Shown here: in pieces, positions 7,604-16,755 of the stretch
Layout: the number at the start of each line of letters is the position of its first letter
Numbering within the stretch: position 1 is the stretch's first letter
Assembly: GCA_964618455.1 (NCBI GenBank)
Contig: CAZUAQ010000048.1
Location: 1 to 40,043, forward strand
Length of the DNA stretch: 40,043 nucleotides
Origin: CAZUAQ01 sp964618455
GTDB lineage: Bacteria > Planctomycetota > Phycisphaerae > UBA1845 > PWPN01
Reading direction: 5' to 3'
Translations under genes and position numbers: made by a program
Notes under the pieces: generated by a model
Databases searched by the model: none
The model's input: only the letters and a program-made list of their open reading frames with translations
What the model was told of the DNA's origin: nothing

Positions 7604-10600
7604 ATGTCCCAATCATCCGACCATGCGAACTCGCCACTGGGTGGTCCCCTTCGCGCCTTCACCGAGGAGGACGCCCACGCCGCCGCGCTCCGGTCGATGG
7701 GGCTGGTGCTTTACACCCTCGATCCCAAGACCCGCCACCATACCATGCTCGCCGGAGCCGTCGAGGAGTTGCTGGGCATCCATCTCGACGAGGGCGGAGA
7801 TTTCCTCGAGTCACTGAGGTCGCTGGTTCACCCGGATGACGCGACCTACTTCGATACCACCGTGAGCGAATCGTTCAGCCTGCCCCACCCGATCGAGGGG
7901 AAATACCGGATTATCCACCAGCGCAGCGGACAGGCGCTCTGGGTCCATCATCGCATCTATCCCGAACTGGACGACTCGGGAAAGATGCTGCGCCAGCACG
8001 GTGTCCTGGTGAACATCACGCTGCAGCATCGACTGGACGATGCCCTGAAGTCCCGGATCGAGTTCGAATCGCTCATTACCAATATCTCGCGACGCTTCGT
8101 GAACCTGCCTCCGGAAGGCGTGGATTCGGCGCTGACGCATACGCTGCAGACGGTCGGACGGTTCAGCGGTGCGGATCGCGCGTACGTGTTCGTCTTCTCC
8201 CCGGACGGGCAAACCATGACGAACACGCACGAATGGTGCAACTCCGGCGTGGAGCCCATGATCTCCCGCTGCTTCGATCTCTCCGTGGGTGATCTGCCCT
8301 GGTTCTACAAGCGGGTGCGCTGGCTGGAGACGGTACTGGTCCCCGACGTTCAGCTTCTCGGTGAGGAAGCCGCGGCGGAAAAGCACGAGTGGCACAGCCA
8401 GTCGATCCAGTCTCTGGTCTGCGTACCGCTGACGCAGGGCGGTGAGCTCACCGGGTTCATTGGCCTGGACTCGGTCCATCAGAAACGCGACTGGTCCCAT
8501 GAGGTCGTGGTCATGCTGCGCGTCGTGGGTGACATCATTTCCAACGTGCTCGAAGCCCAGCGCCACGAGAAAATCAACCACGAGCGCGCCGAGCGCTATC
8601 GGGCACAGAACCAGGCGCTGCGCGACCTGGCGCTGCGGACGCGTGTTCAGGAGCGGGATCTCACGGAGGCATTACGGGTCATCTCGAAGACCGCGGCCGA
8701 GGTCTTGGGCGTGGATCGCGTGGGAATCTGGATGTTCAACGATCCCCACGACGAAGCGGATCTCGTCCAGTTGCACACACCCGACGAGGCGTCGGAAACC
8801 CCGAGTATCCGGCTTCACGCCAGTGACTACCCGAAGTACTTCCACGCCCTGGAATCCGAACGCATCATTGCCGCGGACGATGCACTCCAGGACGAGCGGA
8901 CGTCTGAGTTCGCCGAGGGTTACCTCGAGCCGCTGGGCATCCGCTCCATGATGGATGCCCCGATCCGCATCCACGGTCGCGTACGCGGGATCGTCTGCAA
9001 CGAGCACGTCGGGCTCCCCCGCGTCTGGTCCCCGGACGAGCAAAGCTTTGCCGGATCGATCGCGGACTTTGTCGGGCTGGCCATGGAATCCTGGGAACGC
9101 CACCGCGCCGAGATCTCGCTCAAGGAAAGCGAGGAGCTTTACCGCAGCCTGGTGGAAACCTCGCCGGATGCCATCTCCGTATCGGACCTCCAGGGCCGGC
9201 TCATCATGGCCAATCGCCGCGCTGCCATGCTGCACCGCTACGACAGCGTCGAGGAGATGCTCGGCAAACATCTGCTGGAGTTCCTCAACGAAGAGGACCG
9301 CGATCGCGGGCGGAGCGACCTGGACACCGTGCTGGCCACCGGAAGCATCCGTAACGTCGAGTACACGGTCCTCGCCAAGGACGGCACGTCCTTCGAAGGG
9401 GAAATCAGCGGATCGCTCGTCCGCGACGCGCATGACGTGCCGAACGCGATCATCATCGTCTTGCGCGACATCACGGAGCGTAACCGGCTCCAGCAGCAAC
9501 TGCTCCAAACGCAGAAACTCGAATCCATCGGAACACTCGCCGGCGGTATCGCTCACGACTTCAACAATCTCCTGGCAGTGATCCTCGGCAACATCTCCGT
9601 GCTCCGGCGCGATACGTCACTCTCGGTAAGGATGCGGGACATGCTCGAGGACAGCATCAACGCCGCTGAACGGGGAGCGAGCCTGACGCAGCAATTGCTC
9701 GCCTACGCGCGCGGGGGCTTGCAGAAGCCGACCGCCGTGATGCTGAACCACGCCGCCAAGGCCGTCCTGGATATGCTCCGCCGCACCACCTCACCTCGCA
9801 TTGAACTCGAAGCTCGACTGGATCTCGATCTCCCTCCCATCCTGGCCGATGCCACGCAGATGGAGCAGGTCATCATGAACCTCTGCCTCAACGCGATCCA
9901 GGCCAGTGAACCGCAGGGTCGGGTCATTGTCGAGACGGATGCCATGATGCCGGAAGGGGAGCGGGCGGCGGCGACGCCGACGGAAGGACTCAGTGTCCGC
10001 CTGATCGTGCGTGACGAAGGCTGCGGCATGGATGACGAAACCGCTTCGCGCATGTTCGAGCCCTTCTTCACGGGGAAGGCGGAGGGGCGTGGCATGGGAC
10101 TCTCCGCCACGCTCGGCATCGTCAAGAGTCACGGGGGTACCATCGACGTGGAAACGAAGCCCGGCGCCGGGACGACCATGACCGTCCGGCTTCCCGCGGC
10201 ACGCCCGGAGGATCTGTCGCCTCGACAAGAACACGCGGCACGCCCTAAACGGTTGGATCCACCCCGCGGCTCCGAAACCATCTTGGCCGTGGACGACGAT
10301 CCTGTCATGCTGCGCACCGTCGAGCAGATTCTCCACTCGCTCGGATACATCGTGATCGCGCGCGATGACGCCGGAGAAGCGCTTCGCTTTCTCGAGACCA
10401 ATGCCGAGGACGTCCATCTCGCCCTCGTTGATCTTCACATGCCCAGGTACAGCGGCCTGGAGTTGCGCGAACTTTTCCTCGCCAAGTGCCCCGGCATCCC
10501 CGTGGTCCTGACCAGTGGTTCAGAGCTGAAGGACCTGACTGAATCCCATCAGAACCCTGATGCGCTGTCCCTGTTCCTGAAGAAGCCCTTCACCGTCATG

Positions 10601-10657
10601 ACTCTGGCGGCATGCATTCGCCAGGCGCTCGATCACGATCGCGTCACGAAATCCTGA
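7604..10657 (+). CDS. hybrid sensor histidine kinase PAS-GAF-GAF-PAS-HisKA-HATPase-REC, 1017 aa
   Basis: A cytoplasmic multi-sensor kinase with no membrane segment. In order: a PAS_3-type domain with PAC tail (about 30-145), GAF (about 152-315), a short coiled segment (NHERAERYRAQNQAL), a second GAF (about 335-505), PAS (about 508-630), then HisKA with the phosphoacceptor His651 in GGIAHDFNNLLA. The ATPase domain has the N box (MEQVIMNLCLNAIQAS), G1 (DEGCGMDD) and G2 (GRGMGLS), and a C-terminal receiver (about 890-1005) has acceptor Asp943 in LVDLHMP and Lys in LKKPF. All catalytic residues are present, so phosphotransfer from His651 to Asp943 is likely. No output-domain regulator lies beside it. 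The ATG at 7604 follows a GGGGTG-like ribosome site. The signal is unknown. Confidence 0.93.
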   Translation: MSQSSDHANSPLGGPLRAFTEEDAHAAALRSMGLVLYTLDPKTRHHTMLAGAVEELLGIHLDEGGDFLESLRSLVHPDDATYFDTTVSESFSLPHPIEGKYRIIHQRSGQALWVHHRIYPELDDSGKMLRQHGVLVNITLQHRLDDALKSRIEFESLITNISRRFVNLPPEGVDSALTHTLQTVGRFSGADRAYVFVFSPDGQTMTNTHEWCNSGVEPMISRCFDLSVGDLPWFYKRVRWLETVLVPDVQLLGEEAAAEKHEWHSQSIQSLVCVPLTQGGELTGFIGLDSVHQKRDWSHEVVVMLRVVGDIISNVLEAQRHEKINHERAERYRAQNQALRDLALRTRVQERDLTEALRVISKTAAEVLGVDRVGIWMFNDPHDEADLVQLHTPDEASETPSIRLHASDYPKYFHALESERIIAADDALQDERTSEFAEGYLEPLGIRSMMDAPIRIHGRVRGIVCNEHVGLPRVWSPDEQSFAGSIADFVGLAMESWERHRAEISLKESEELYRSLVETSPDAISVSDLQGRLIMANRRAAMLHRYDSVEEMLGKHLLEFLNEEDRDRGRSDLDTVLATGSIRNVEYTVLAKDGTSFEGEISGSLVRDAHDVPNAIIIVLRDITERNRLQQQLLQTQKLESIGTLAGGIAHDFNNLLAVILGNISVLRRDTSLSVRMRDMLEDSINAAERGASLTQQLLAYARGGLQKPTAVMLNHAAKAVLDMLRRTTSPRIELEARLDLDLPPILADATQMEQVIMNLCLNAIQASEPQGRVIVETDAMMPEGERAAATPTEGLSVRLIVRDEGCGMDDETASRMFEPFFTGKAEGRGMGLSATLGIVKSHGGTIDVETKPGAGTTMTVRLPAARPEDLSPRQEHAARPKRLDPPRGSETILAVDDDPVMLRTVEQILHSLGYIVIARDDAGEALRFLETNAEDVHLALVDLHMPRYSGLELRELFLAKCPGIPVVLTSGSELKDLTESHQNPDALSLFLKKPFTVMTLAACIRQALDHDRVTKS

Positions 10658-10726
10658 AGTCGACGGATCGGCGCAGCCGGGCCTTGTCACGTCGATCGAA
10701 GCACGCGTTGTCATCCGGGATTGCGG

Positions 10727-11896
10727 TCAGGGATAACTGAGGGGAGTGGCGTCGCGTGTGGCGCGTGCGGGCAACGTGTGATCATTCGAATCCGGAGGGG
10801 CGGAGGGAGACGCGGGAGCGCCGGAAGAAGTGACGTCTTCTGATTCTGTCGGATCACTCTTGGCCGCACGCCCACTCAAGCTCACTTTTTCACCCTGGGG
10901 CGAATCTTCGGTCGGCGATGCCTTGATGCCCGTCGAAGTGTCCTGCATGGGGCTATCCTCGGCCGCAACGGGTTTCTCAGCCGTGATGGGTCCATCAGCA
11001 CTGTGCGGATTCTCCGGCGTCGATGAAGCCACAGGCCCGGCGGAAACTTCCGATGATTCCGCCGATGTCGAATCACTCACCTCATCTGGAATCGACCCAC
11101 CGGCGATTTCCATGGCCAAGGCATGGTAGTCTTTCGCGCCGTTGCTGTCGGGGGCATAGTCGAAGATCGACTGCCCGTAACTGGGAGACTCGGCCAGCTT
11201 GATGTTGCGGCGGATCACGGTCTCGTACACGCGCGTGTCCGACCACGGCACATCCGTGCCCCGAGCCTGCTCGAAGAAAGTGCTCACGTCCTCGACAACT
11301 TCCCCTGCCAGACGCGTGCCCTTCTCATGCATGCACAACACGACACCGCCGACCTTCAGGGCGGGGTTGATCCGCTTACCCACCAGGGCCACCGTCTCCA
11401 GGAGTTTGCTCAACCCCTGAAGCGCGAGGTAATGCGGCTGCAGCGGAATCATGACCTCCTGGGCGGTGCATAATGCGTTCAGCGTGAGCACACCCAGCGA
11501 AGGCGGGCAATCCATCAACACAAAGTCATAGGGAATGGTCTGGCCGTTGGCGGAGACATGCTGCTCCAGCGTATCGCGCAGAATCACCTCGCGCCCCACC
11601 GTGCTGGCCAACTCCACCTCCGCGCCGGCGAGATCGATGCTGGAAGGCAAAAGCCAGATATTTGCACCCACCTTGTGTCGCGCCTTGGAGATCGTCGCCT
11701 GGCCGGTGAGCAACTCGTACACGCCGGGCAAACCGGCTTCAAGATCGAATCCCACGTGAAGTGAAAGATGTGCCTGAGGATCGAGGTCGATGAGCAGAAC
11801 CCGATGTCCCGCGCGAGCCAGCGCCATCCCGACATTGGCGGTCGTCGTGGTTTTTCCGACACCGCCCTTCTGGTTCATGATGGCTATCCGTCGCAT
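10727..11896 (-). CDS. ParA/Soj-family ATPase with long low-complexity C-terminal tail, 389 aa
   Basis: The deviant Walker A motif QKGGVGKTTTT (Lys15 as P-loop lysine, signature Lys10) and the Walker B region FVLMDCPPSLGVL define a ParA-type ATPase of chromosome, plasmid or protein-cargo partitioning. The ATPase domain occupies about residues 1-255. The remaining 130 or so residues are almost entirely Ser, Pro, Glu, Asp, Thr and Ala and probably disordered. The start ATG 11896 (MRRIAIMNQ) is preferred over the upstream ATG at 11926 because AAAGGAGGT lies just before it. No parB gene is adjacent, so the partner is unknown. A plausible promoter lies at 12042-12070. It is convergent with the hybrid kinase gene. 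Confidence 0.9.
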   Translation of the reverse strand: MRRIAIMNQKGGVGKTTTTANVGMALARAGHRVLLIDLDPQAHLSLHVGFDLEAGLPGVYELLTGQATISKARHKVGANIWLLPSSIDLAGAEVELASTVGREVILRDTLEQHVSANGQTIPYDFVLMDCPPSLGVLTLNALCTAQEVMIPLQPHYLALQGLSKLLETVALVGKRINPALKVGGVVLCMHEKGTRLAGEVVEDVSTFFEQARGTDVPWSDTRVYETVIRRNIKLAESPSYGQSIFDYAPDSNGAKDYHALAMEIAGGSIPDEVSDSTSAESSEVSAGPVASSTPENPHSADGPITAEKPVAAEDSPMQDTSTGIKASPTEDSPQGEKVSLSGRAAKSDPTESEDVTSSGAPASPSAPPDSNDHTLPARATRDATPLSYP

Positions 11897-12041
11897 CGGA
11901 CCTCCTTTCCCGATGGGTCTTCGCATTCCCGCTGACGAGATGCCTGCGCGACCTGGTCACCGATAAGAGCCTTCCCGGCTTCATGTTGCCGTAGGCCATC
12001 AGGCATGCCCCCGGAGCCGATAACTTACCGCAGCACAGGTT

Positions 12042-12070
12042 ATTATAAAAAAAAAGCGGCTTTACGCCAA
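12042..12070 (-). promoter_or_regulatory. sigma70-type promoter for the ParA-like gene
   Basis: On the minus strand TTGGCG (12070-12065, 4 of 6 to TTGACA) is separated by exactly 17 bp from a perfect TATAAT (12047-12042). The spacer contains a T8 tract. The expected start is near 12035, giving a leader of about 140 bases. Confidence 0.5.
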
Positions 12071-12225
12071 AGTCCCGGCTCGCCTCGCCGAGAATACCCT
12101 GTGACATTCCGGTGCTTCATTCGTGTTCAGGGGGGTCTGGCCCCAGGAAAACTTGGATTACGGGGGCGATTGAAAATACATTCTGACTTTATTCGTTTTA
12201 TACACATCATTCTGTGTCATTCCGC

Positions 12226-12231
12226 TATAAT
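12226..12231 (+). promoter_or_regulatory. possible -10 element for the secreted protein gene
   Basis: A perfect TATAAT lies 86 bases upstream of the ATG at 12318 in an AT-rich stretch. No convincing -35 hexamer occurs at 16-18 bp, so this is weak. Confidence 0.3.
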
Positions 12232-12317
12232 ATGTTGCAAGTGGGGATGATGCAGGATTTGGGCCTGTCGCGGAGCCCCTCTCATCGAGCCAATTCAGAT
12301 CACAGGAGTTTGATTCC

Positions 12318-15206
12318 ATGCGCGGAGTCTCTGCATTTACAGCTTTGCTATTGTTATCGATGACGCCGATGTCGCTGGGTCAGAACCTCTTGACCAACAG
12401 TGACTTCGAGACGGGTGACATCTCCGGCTGGACGCCATGGGGCGCGGGTTGGGGTACGAATGATCCGCCGGCGGTGGATGCTTCGGTCGCCGGCAAGATC
12501 GGCAATTACGCCTTGAAGCTCAGCGCTTCCGGTCAGCACAGCTTCGGCGTGTACCAGGAGGTGGCCGTGACGCCCGGCCAGACGTATCGCATCGATGCTT
12601 ACTGGAAGGGTGACTACTTCGGTCCTGAGAACTGGTACGAGATCATTCTGATCGACGGCCCGTTCAGCATTCTCGAGGCCGATACGCAGCCGGACGTGCA
12701 GGACAACTTCATGTACGCCTACGACAATCCGGATAACCCCCTCACCGCCAGCTTCGGATGGATCTGGGCCAACGCCCAGAACGGCACGGCCGTCGACTGG
12801 AACAGCCGTAACGGCGAGCGCACCGCCACGGGCAGTGTCATGACGGTGGTGCTCAAGGGCGGGGCCTGCTGCTCGACGAATGGGGTGGCCGCCTGGTTCG
12901 ACGACGTGTCCCTTGTGGATACGAGCCAGTCCGGCGGTGGCGGGTCCTGCACCAGCTTCACCAACGGTGACTTCTCCAGCGGTCTCAGCAACTGGACGAC
13001 CTGGACCGTGGGTGGATCCCCCACAGTGGCAGAGAACGCGGGCGAACTGGAGGTGAGCGGTACGGGGCACAACGGCGGCGCGTATCAGCAGTTCAGCACC
13101 GGCGGTGCGGGCACGGTGGTGAACGTCATCGGTACGTGGAGCAGCAGTTCGACGTCGGCATCAAGCATGTGGGCGGAACTCTCGATCATCAATGGAACAC
13201 GTACCCCGGTGAATGGTGTGGATGAGGTCGATGGCGTCAATGACGTCGTCACGCTCTACCGGAACACGACCGCCTCCGGGTGGAACGGCCCCATGCCCAA
13301 GACGGCTCCGCAGAAGTTTGAGATTTCCTTCGTGGCGGCGGACGGTCAGGCCACGCTTATCCTCAAGAGCGGCAACGACGGCTCAGGCGCGACGGATGTC
13401 CGCTTCGATGATGTCCGCGTGCACTGTGTTCCCGCACCGGCCACGATGAGCAGTCTGCCGACCGGGTTCGAGGGACGGACGTACGTCTTCCCGGTGCAGA
13501 ACATGGTCTGCCTTGGCCAGAATCCCGTGACCAAGAAGATCTACGCCATCAGTAACGAGTCGAACGCCTCGAACGCCCGGCTATACCGGATCGACGTGGA
13601 TGGCGTGAATCTCGGCGCGACCCAGGTCTCCATCCTCGGTCCCAACACGGACATCAACTACGCCCAGGGCATGACCTTCGACTCGAGCGGAAACATGTAC
13701 ATCTCGACGCAGTACGGCAAGCTGTTCAAGGGCGCGCCCTCGGGCGAGAACTTCAGCTTCGTGCGACTGTTCGACCTGGATGACTTCTTCATCGGAACGT
13801 TCCACGGCGTCGGCGGCATCGACATCGGCCCGGACAACAAGATCTACATCAACTCCGGGTCGGAGTCCTTCTACGGCTACCTCCCGAACGGCCAGCTCGA
13901 GCAATTCGACACTTTCCTGAACGCCCGGATTCTTCGTGCGGACCTGGACGGCTCGAACCTCGAGACTTATGCCGAAGGCATTCGCAACAGCTTCGACATC
14001 GCGTTCCGCTCGGACGGCCTGCTGTTCGGTGTGGAGAACGGCCCGAACACCAACTGCGACTACGCGGAAGAGTTCAACCTGATTCAGCAGGGACTGCATT
14101 ACGGTTTCCCGTATCACTACGGAAGCGATCTTTCCGGCGGCGACAACTCCATCGCCTGCCAGAACTCGGGTGGCGGAAACCAGCTCGGACCGCCGCCGCT
14201 GCCGAACGGTCTGGTGACGGAGCCGGCGTGGGCCAACTACGGTCCCGATGCAAAGCCCGGCCCCGGCAATCTCGGCGAGCAGGACGGCCAGGACGATGTT
14301 TATTACGGCTTCGACCCGCACTCCTCGCCCAACGGGTTGTGCTTCTACGAGCCGGTCAAGATGGACCCCTCGGCGATTCTCTTCCCGCCGGAGTTCCATG
14401 GACGGGCGTTCGTGGCCCGTTTCGATCGCATGGAGCCGTCGGTGCCCGATACCGCTCGCGACGTGGTGAGCATGCGTCTGGATGATGCGAACGAAGGGTT
14501 CATCTGCAACACACTCGTGGAGGGCCTCGGCCGCGCGATGGACGTGCTTTGTGCCTACAATGGCAAGGTCTACATTCTCGAGTACGAGCAGTCGACCGCA
14601 GGCTTCAACTGGCCGCCGAGCACGACCAGTCGTTTGCGTGAGATCGCGTACACAATCCCCGCGGATGAACCGCAGATCGGTCTCAACGTGAGCACGATTG
14701 ATGTTCAGGCGGACTTCGGCCAGACGCCGGCGGCGGAGAGCTTCAGCGTCACGAACGTGGGCGCGAGCACGCTCGATTACACGATCACGGTGAGCTACAA
14801 CGGCGAATCCGGCTGGATGGACGTCTCGCCGGCGTCCGGCACCAGCACGGGCGAGTCGGACAGCATCGACGTGACCTTCCCCGGTGTCAGCGGACTCCTG
14901 GCGGGCACATACACCGCCACGATCGAGGTCGCCGACCCTGCCGCCGTGAACAGCCCGCAGACCATCGATGTGACGGTCGACGTCACGACGGTCAGTGCCG
15001 ACTTTGACGGCGATGGCGATGTCGACATGGATGACCACGCCTTCCTGCAGAGTTGCTACAGTGCGACTCCGGGCGGCGCGCCTCCCGTGGGTTGTGAAGC
15101 CGCGAGTCTCGACGGTGACATCGACGTGGATACCACGGATCGGATCGCCTTCCAGCAGTGCGTCTCCGGCCAGGGGATCCTGGCGGATCCGACCTGCGAC
15201 GACTGA
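12318..15206 (+). CDS. secreted sorbosone/glucose dehydrogenase-like beta-propeller protein with two CBM-like domains, a BACON-like domain and a dockerin-like tail, 962 aa
   Basis: A signal peptide (hydrophobic LLLLSMTPMSLG, cleavage probably before QNLL near residue 22) directs export. Two related modules follow, each opening with an N(S/G)DF...GW/NW-type start (LLTNSDFETGDISGW near 24; FTNGDFSSGLSNW near 215), separated by a Gly-rich linker, resembling carbohydrate-binding beta-sandwiches. About 375-785 is a six-bladed propeller of the sorbosone/glucose dehydrogenase type (AEGIRNSFDIAFRSDGLLFGVENG spread over 552-575). About 790-895 resembles a BACON/Ig-like domain (TSTGESDSIDVTF). The last 65 residues hold two EF-hand-like loops, DFDGDGDVDMDD and SLDGDIDVDTTD, the dockerin-like tail common in planctomycete secreted proteins. 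The substrate is unknown; it probably acts on or binds polysaccharide outside the cell. CACAGGAG precedes the ATG. A strong terminator follows. Confidence 0.88.
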   Translation: MRGVSAFTALLLLSMTPMSLGQNLLTNSDFETGDISGWTPWGAGWGTNDPPAVDASVAGKIGNYALKLSASGQHSFGVYQEVAVTPGQTYRIDAYWKGDYFGPENWYEIILIDGPFSILEADTQPDVQDNFMYAYDNPDNPLTASFGWIWANAQNGTAVDWNSRNGERTATGSVMTVVLKGGACCSTNGVAAWFDDVSLVDTSQSGGGGSCTSFTNGDFSSGLSNWTTWTVGGSPTVAENAGELEVSGTGHNGGAYQQFSTGGAGTVVNVIGTWSSSSTSASSMWAELSIINGTRTPVNGVDEVDGVNDVVTLYRNTTASGWNGPMPKTAPQKFEISFVAADGQATLILKSGNDGSGATDVRFDDVRVHCVPAPATMSSLPTGFEGRTYVFPVQNMVCLGQNPVTKKIYAISNESNASNARLYRIDVDGVNLGATQVSILGPNTDINYAQGMTFDSSGNMYISTQYGKLFKGAPSGENFSFVRLFDLDDFFIGTFHGVGGIDIGPDNKIYINSGSESFYGYLPNGQLEQFDTFLNARILRADLDGSNLETYAEGIRNSFDIAFRSDGLLFGVENGPNTNCDYAEEFNLIQQGLHYGFPYHYGSDLSGGDNSIACQNSGGGNQLGPPPLPNGLVTEPAWANYGPDAKPGPGNLGEQDGQDDVYYGFDPHSSPNGLCFYEPVKMDPSAILFPPEFHGRAFVARFDRMEPSVPDTARDVVSMRLDDANEGFICNTLVEGLGRAMDVLCAYNGKVYILEYEQSTAGFNWPPSTTSRLREIAYTIPADEPQIGLNVSTIDVQADFGQTPAAESFSVTNVGASTLDYTITVSYNGESGWMDVSPASGTSTGESDSIDVTFPGVSGLLAGTYTATIEVADPAAVNSPQTIDVTVDVTTVSADFDGDGDVDMDDHAFLQSCYSATPGGAPPVGCEAASLDGDIDVDTTDRIAFQQCVSGQGILADPTCDD

Positions 15207-15251
15207 GTTCGCCACCGTCAGTTCGCCCGAGGGGCATGAAGTGCATCACCC

Positions 15252-15289
15252 ACACGGTCGCATCCAACTCGATGCGACCGTGTTTCTTT
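15252..15289 (+). terminator. strong Rho-independent terminator after the secreted protein gene
   Basis: A perfect 13-bp stem ACACGGTCGCATC (15252-15264) / GATGCGACCGTGT (15271-15283) with a 6-base loop CAACTC is followed by TTCTTT. It lies 46 bases after the stop codon and insulates lysA. Confidence 0.9.
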
Positions 15290-15341
15290 GCGCTTCACCA
15301 AAGCGAATACCACGAAGGCATGCTTCGGGCTCAAACCTGTG

Positions 15342-15347
15342 TATAAT
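15342..15347 (+). promoter_or_regulatory. possible -10 element for lysA
   Basis: A perfect TATAAT lies 74 bases upstream of the lysA ATG and just past the preceding terminator, where a promoter is expected. No good -35 hexamer is seen. Confidence 0.35.
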
Positions 15348-15420
15348 CCCCCAGGTCGATGGCTTTGTGGCCGTTTGCCAATATCAATCGCCCTGACCTT
15401 GAAACACCGCGCGAGTTACC

Positions 15421-16701
15421 ATGGACCATTTTGAGTACCGCCAAGGCCGACTGTTCTGTGAGAACGTGCCCGCCGAGCGCATTGCCGAGGAAGTCGGCAC
15501 GCCCGCGTACGTGTACTCCTCCGCCACATTGCTGCATCACTACCGGCAGATCACCAACGCTTTCCAGGCGCTGAACCCGATCCTTTGCTACTCCATCAAG
15601 AGCTGCCAAAATGTCCATATCATTCGACTTCTCGCCGAGGCGGGTGCGGGGATGGACGTGGTCAGCGGCGGTGAACTGTTCCGGGCGATGAAAGGCGGCG
15701 CGGATCCCGCCCGGATCGTCTACGCCGGGGTCGGCAAGACCGACGAGGAGATCGTCCAGGCGATGCGCGCGGGGATCGGCTGGTTCAACATCGAATCGGA
15801 AGCCGAGTTGGAGAACCTGATCCGGGTAGCCGAACGCGAGAAGATGACCACCCGCGCCGCTTTGCGCGTCAACCCGGACGTCGATCCGAAGACACACCGG
15901 CATACGACCACCGGCACGAAGGAAACCAAGTTCGGCGTGGACCTGGAGCGCGCCCGACAGGTGTTCAAGACTTTCGGTCGCAACGAGGCGGTCCGGTTGT
16001 GCGGGATTCACCTCCACATCGGCTCGCCGGTGTACAGCACCGAACCGTATGTCGAAGCGATCACCAAGGCGCTGGGCTTGATCGACGCCCTGCGCGCCGA
16101 CGGCTACACGATCGACACGCTCGACATCGGCGGAGGCTTCGGCGCGCATTACGAGTCCGATCAATCCCCCCCTGCCGCCGCGTATGCCGAAAAGATCATA
16201 CCGCTGCTCGAGGGCAAGGGCCTGCAGATCATCCTCGAACCGGGGCGTTCCATCGCCGGGAACGCGGGCATCCTGCTGACGCGGACGCTCTACGTGAAGA
16301 AGAGCGGCGAGCGCGACTTCTTGATCGTCGATGCCGCCATGACCGACCTGATCCGTCCGACGCTCTATGACGCGTTTCACTTCGTCTGGCCGGCGGAACC
16401 GGGCGAGGCATTCGTGCCCGAGATGCGCCTCAAGGAGGTGCCGCTTCAGGGCCTGAAGGAGGTGGATGTGGTCGGCGGCGTGTGCGAGACGGGCGACTTT
16501 CTCGCGCGCGGGCGACACCTGCCTCCGGTGCAGCGCGGCGATCTGCTGGCCGTGTTCACCGCAGGGGCATACGGCTTCGTGATGTCGAGCCATTACAATT
16601 CGCGACCCAACGCGCCGGAGGTGCTCGTCCAAGGTGATTCGTATCGCGTCATCCGCCGGCGGGAAACCTACGACGATCTCATCGCGGCGGAGCAGCTTTG
16701 A
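15421..16701 (+). CDS. lysA: diaminopimelate decarboxylase, 426 aa
   Basis: LysA decarboxylates meso-diaminopimelate to L-lysine, the last step of the pathway. It is a fold-type III PLP enzyme. The PLP lysine is Lys60 in CYSIKSCQN, HLHIGSPV (about residues 198-205) and the glycine loop DIGGGFGAHYE bind the cofactor and phosphate, EPGRSIAGNAGILLT is the C-terminal PLP-phosphate motif, and the catalytic cysteine region is VCETGDFLA. Length matches the family (about 420). The gene stands between a terminator and a cupin gene 54 bp downstream, which may be co-transcribed. No other lysine pathway gene is in the window. Confidence 0.95.
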   Translation: MDHFEYRQGRLFCENVPAERIAEEVGTPAYVYSSATLLHHYRQITNAFQALNPILCYSIKSCQNVHIIRLLAEAGAGMDVVSGGELFRAMKGGADPARIVYAGVGKTDEEIVQAMRAGIGWFNIESEAELENLIRVAEREKMTTRAALRVNPDVDPKTHRHTTTGTKETKFGVDLERARQVFKTFGRNEAVRLCGIHLHIGSPVYSTEPYVEAITKALGLIDALRADGYTIDTLDIGGGFGAHYESDQSPPAAAYAEKIIPLLEGKGLQIILEPGRSIAGNAGILLTRTLYVKKSGERDFLIVDAAMTDLIRPTLYDAFHFVWPAEPGEAFVPEMRLKEVPLQGLKEVDVVGGVCETGDFLARGRHLPPVQRGDLLAVFTAGAYGFVMSSHYNSRPNAPEVLVQGDSYRVIRRRETYDDLIAAEQL

Positions 16702-16755
16702 ACTCAACTCGAGATGCTCCGAAACACCTGCCCATTTGTTGAACAGGGAGAACCT

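Larger units (their letters stand above)
11897..12317. other. 421-bp divergent intergenic region between parA-like gene and secreted protein gene
   Basis: This gap carries the putative promoter of the ParA gene (minus strand, 12042-12070), a run of nine A at 12047-12055, an AT-rich stretch at 12165-12240 and a TATAAT at 12226-12231 for the plus-strand gene. A GC-rich element GGGGTCTGGCCCC sits at 12132-12144. The open frame here (12005-12250) has no protein-like features and is not called. Confidence 0.6.

Noticed and set aside
12128..12146. GC-rich element GGGGTCTGGCCCC resembling the palindromes of REP elements
   Set aside because: I found no second copy in the window and no associated transposase, so it may be chance.
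12005..12250. Small open frame in the ParA/secreted-protein intergenic gap
   Set aside because: It covers promoter-like AT-rich sequence, has no ribosome site and the peptide is not protein-like.
13581..15215. Open frame of 544 codons antisense to the secreted protein gene
   Set aside because: It is a by-product of high G+C codon use in the real gene; the peptide is His/Arg/Val-rich without domains, whereas the plus frame has a signal peptide and recognisable folds.
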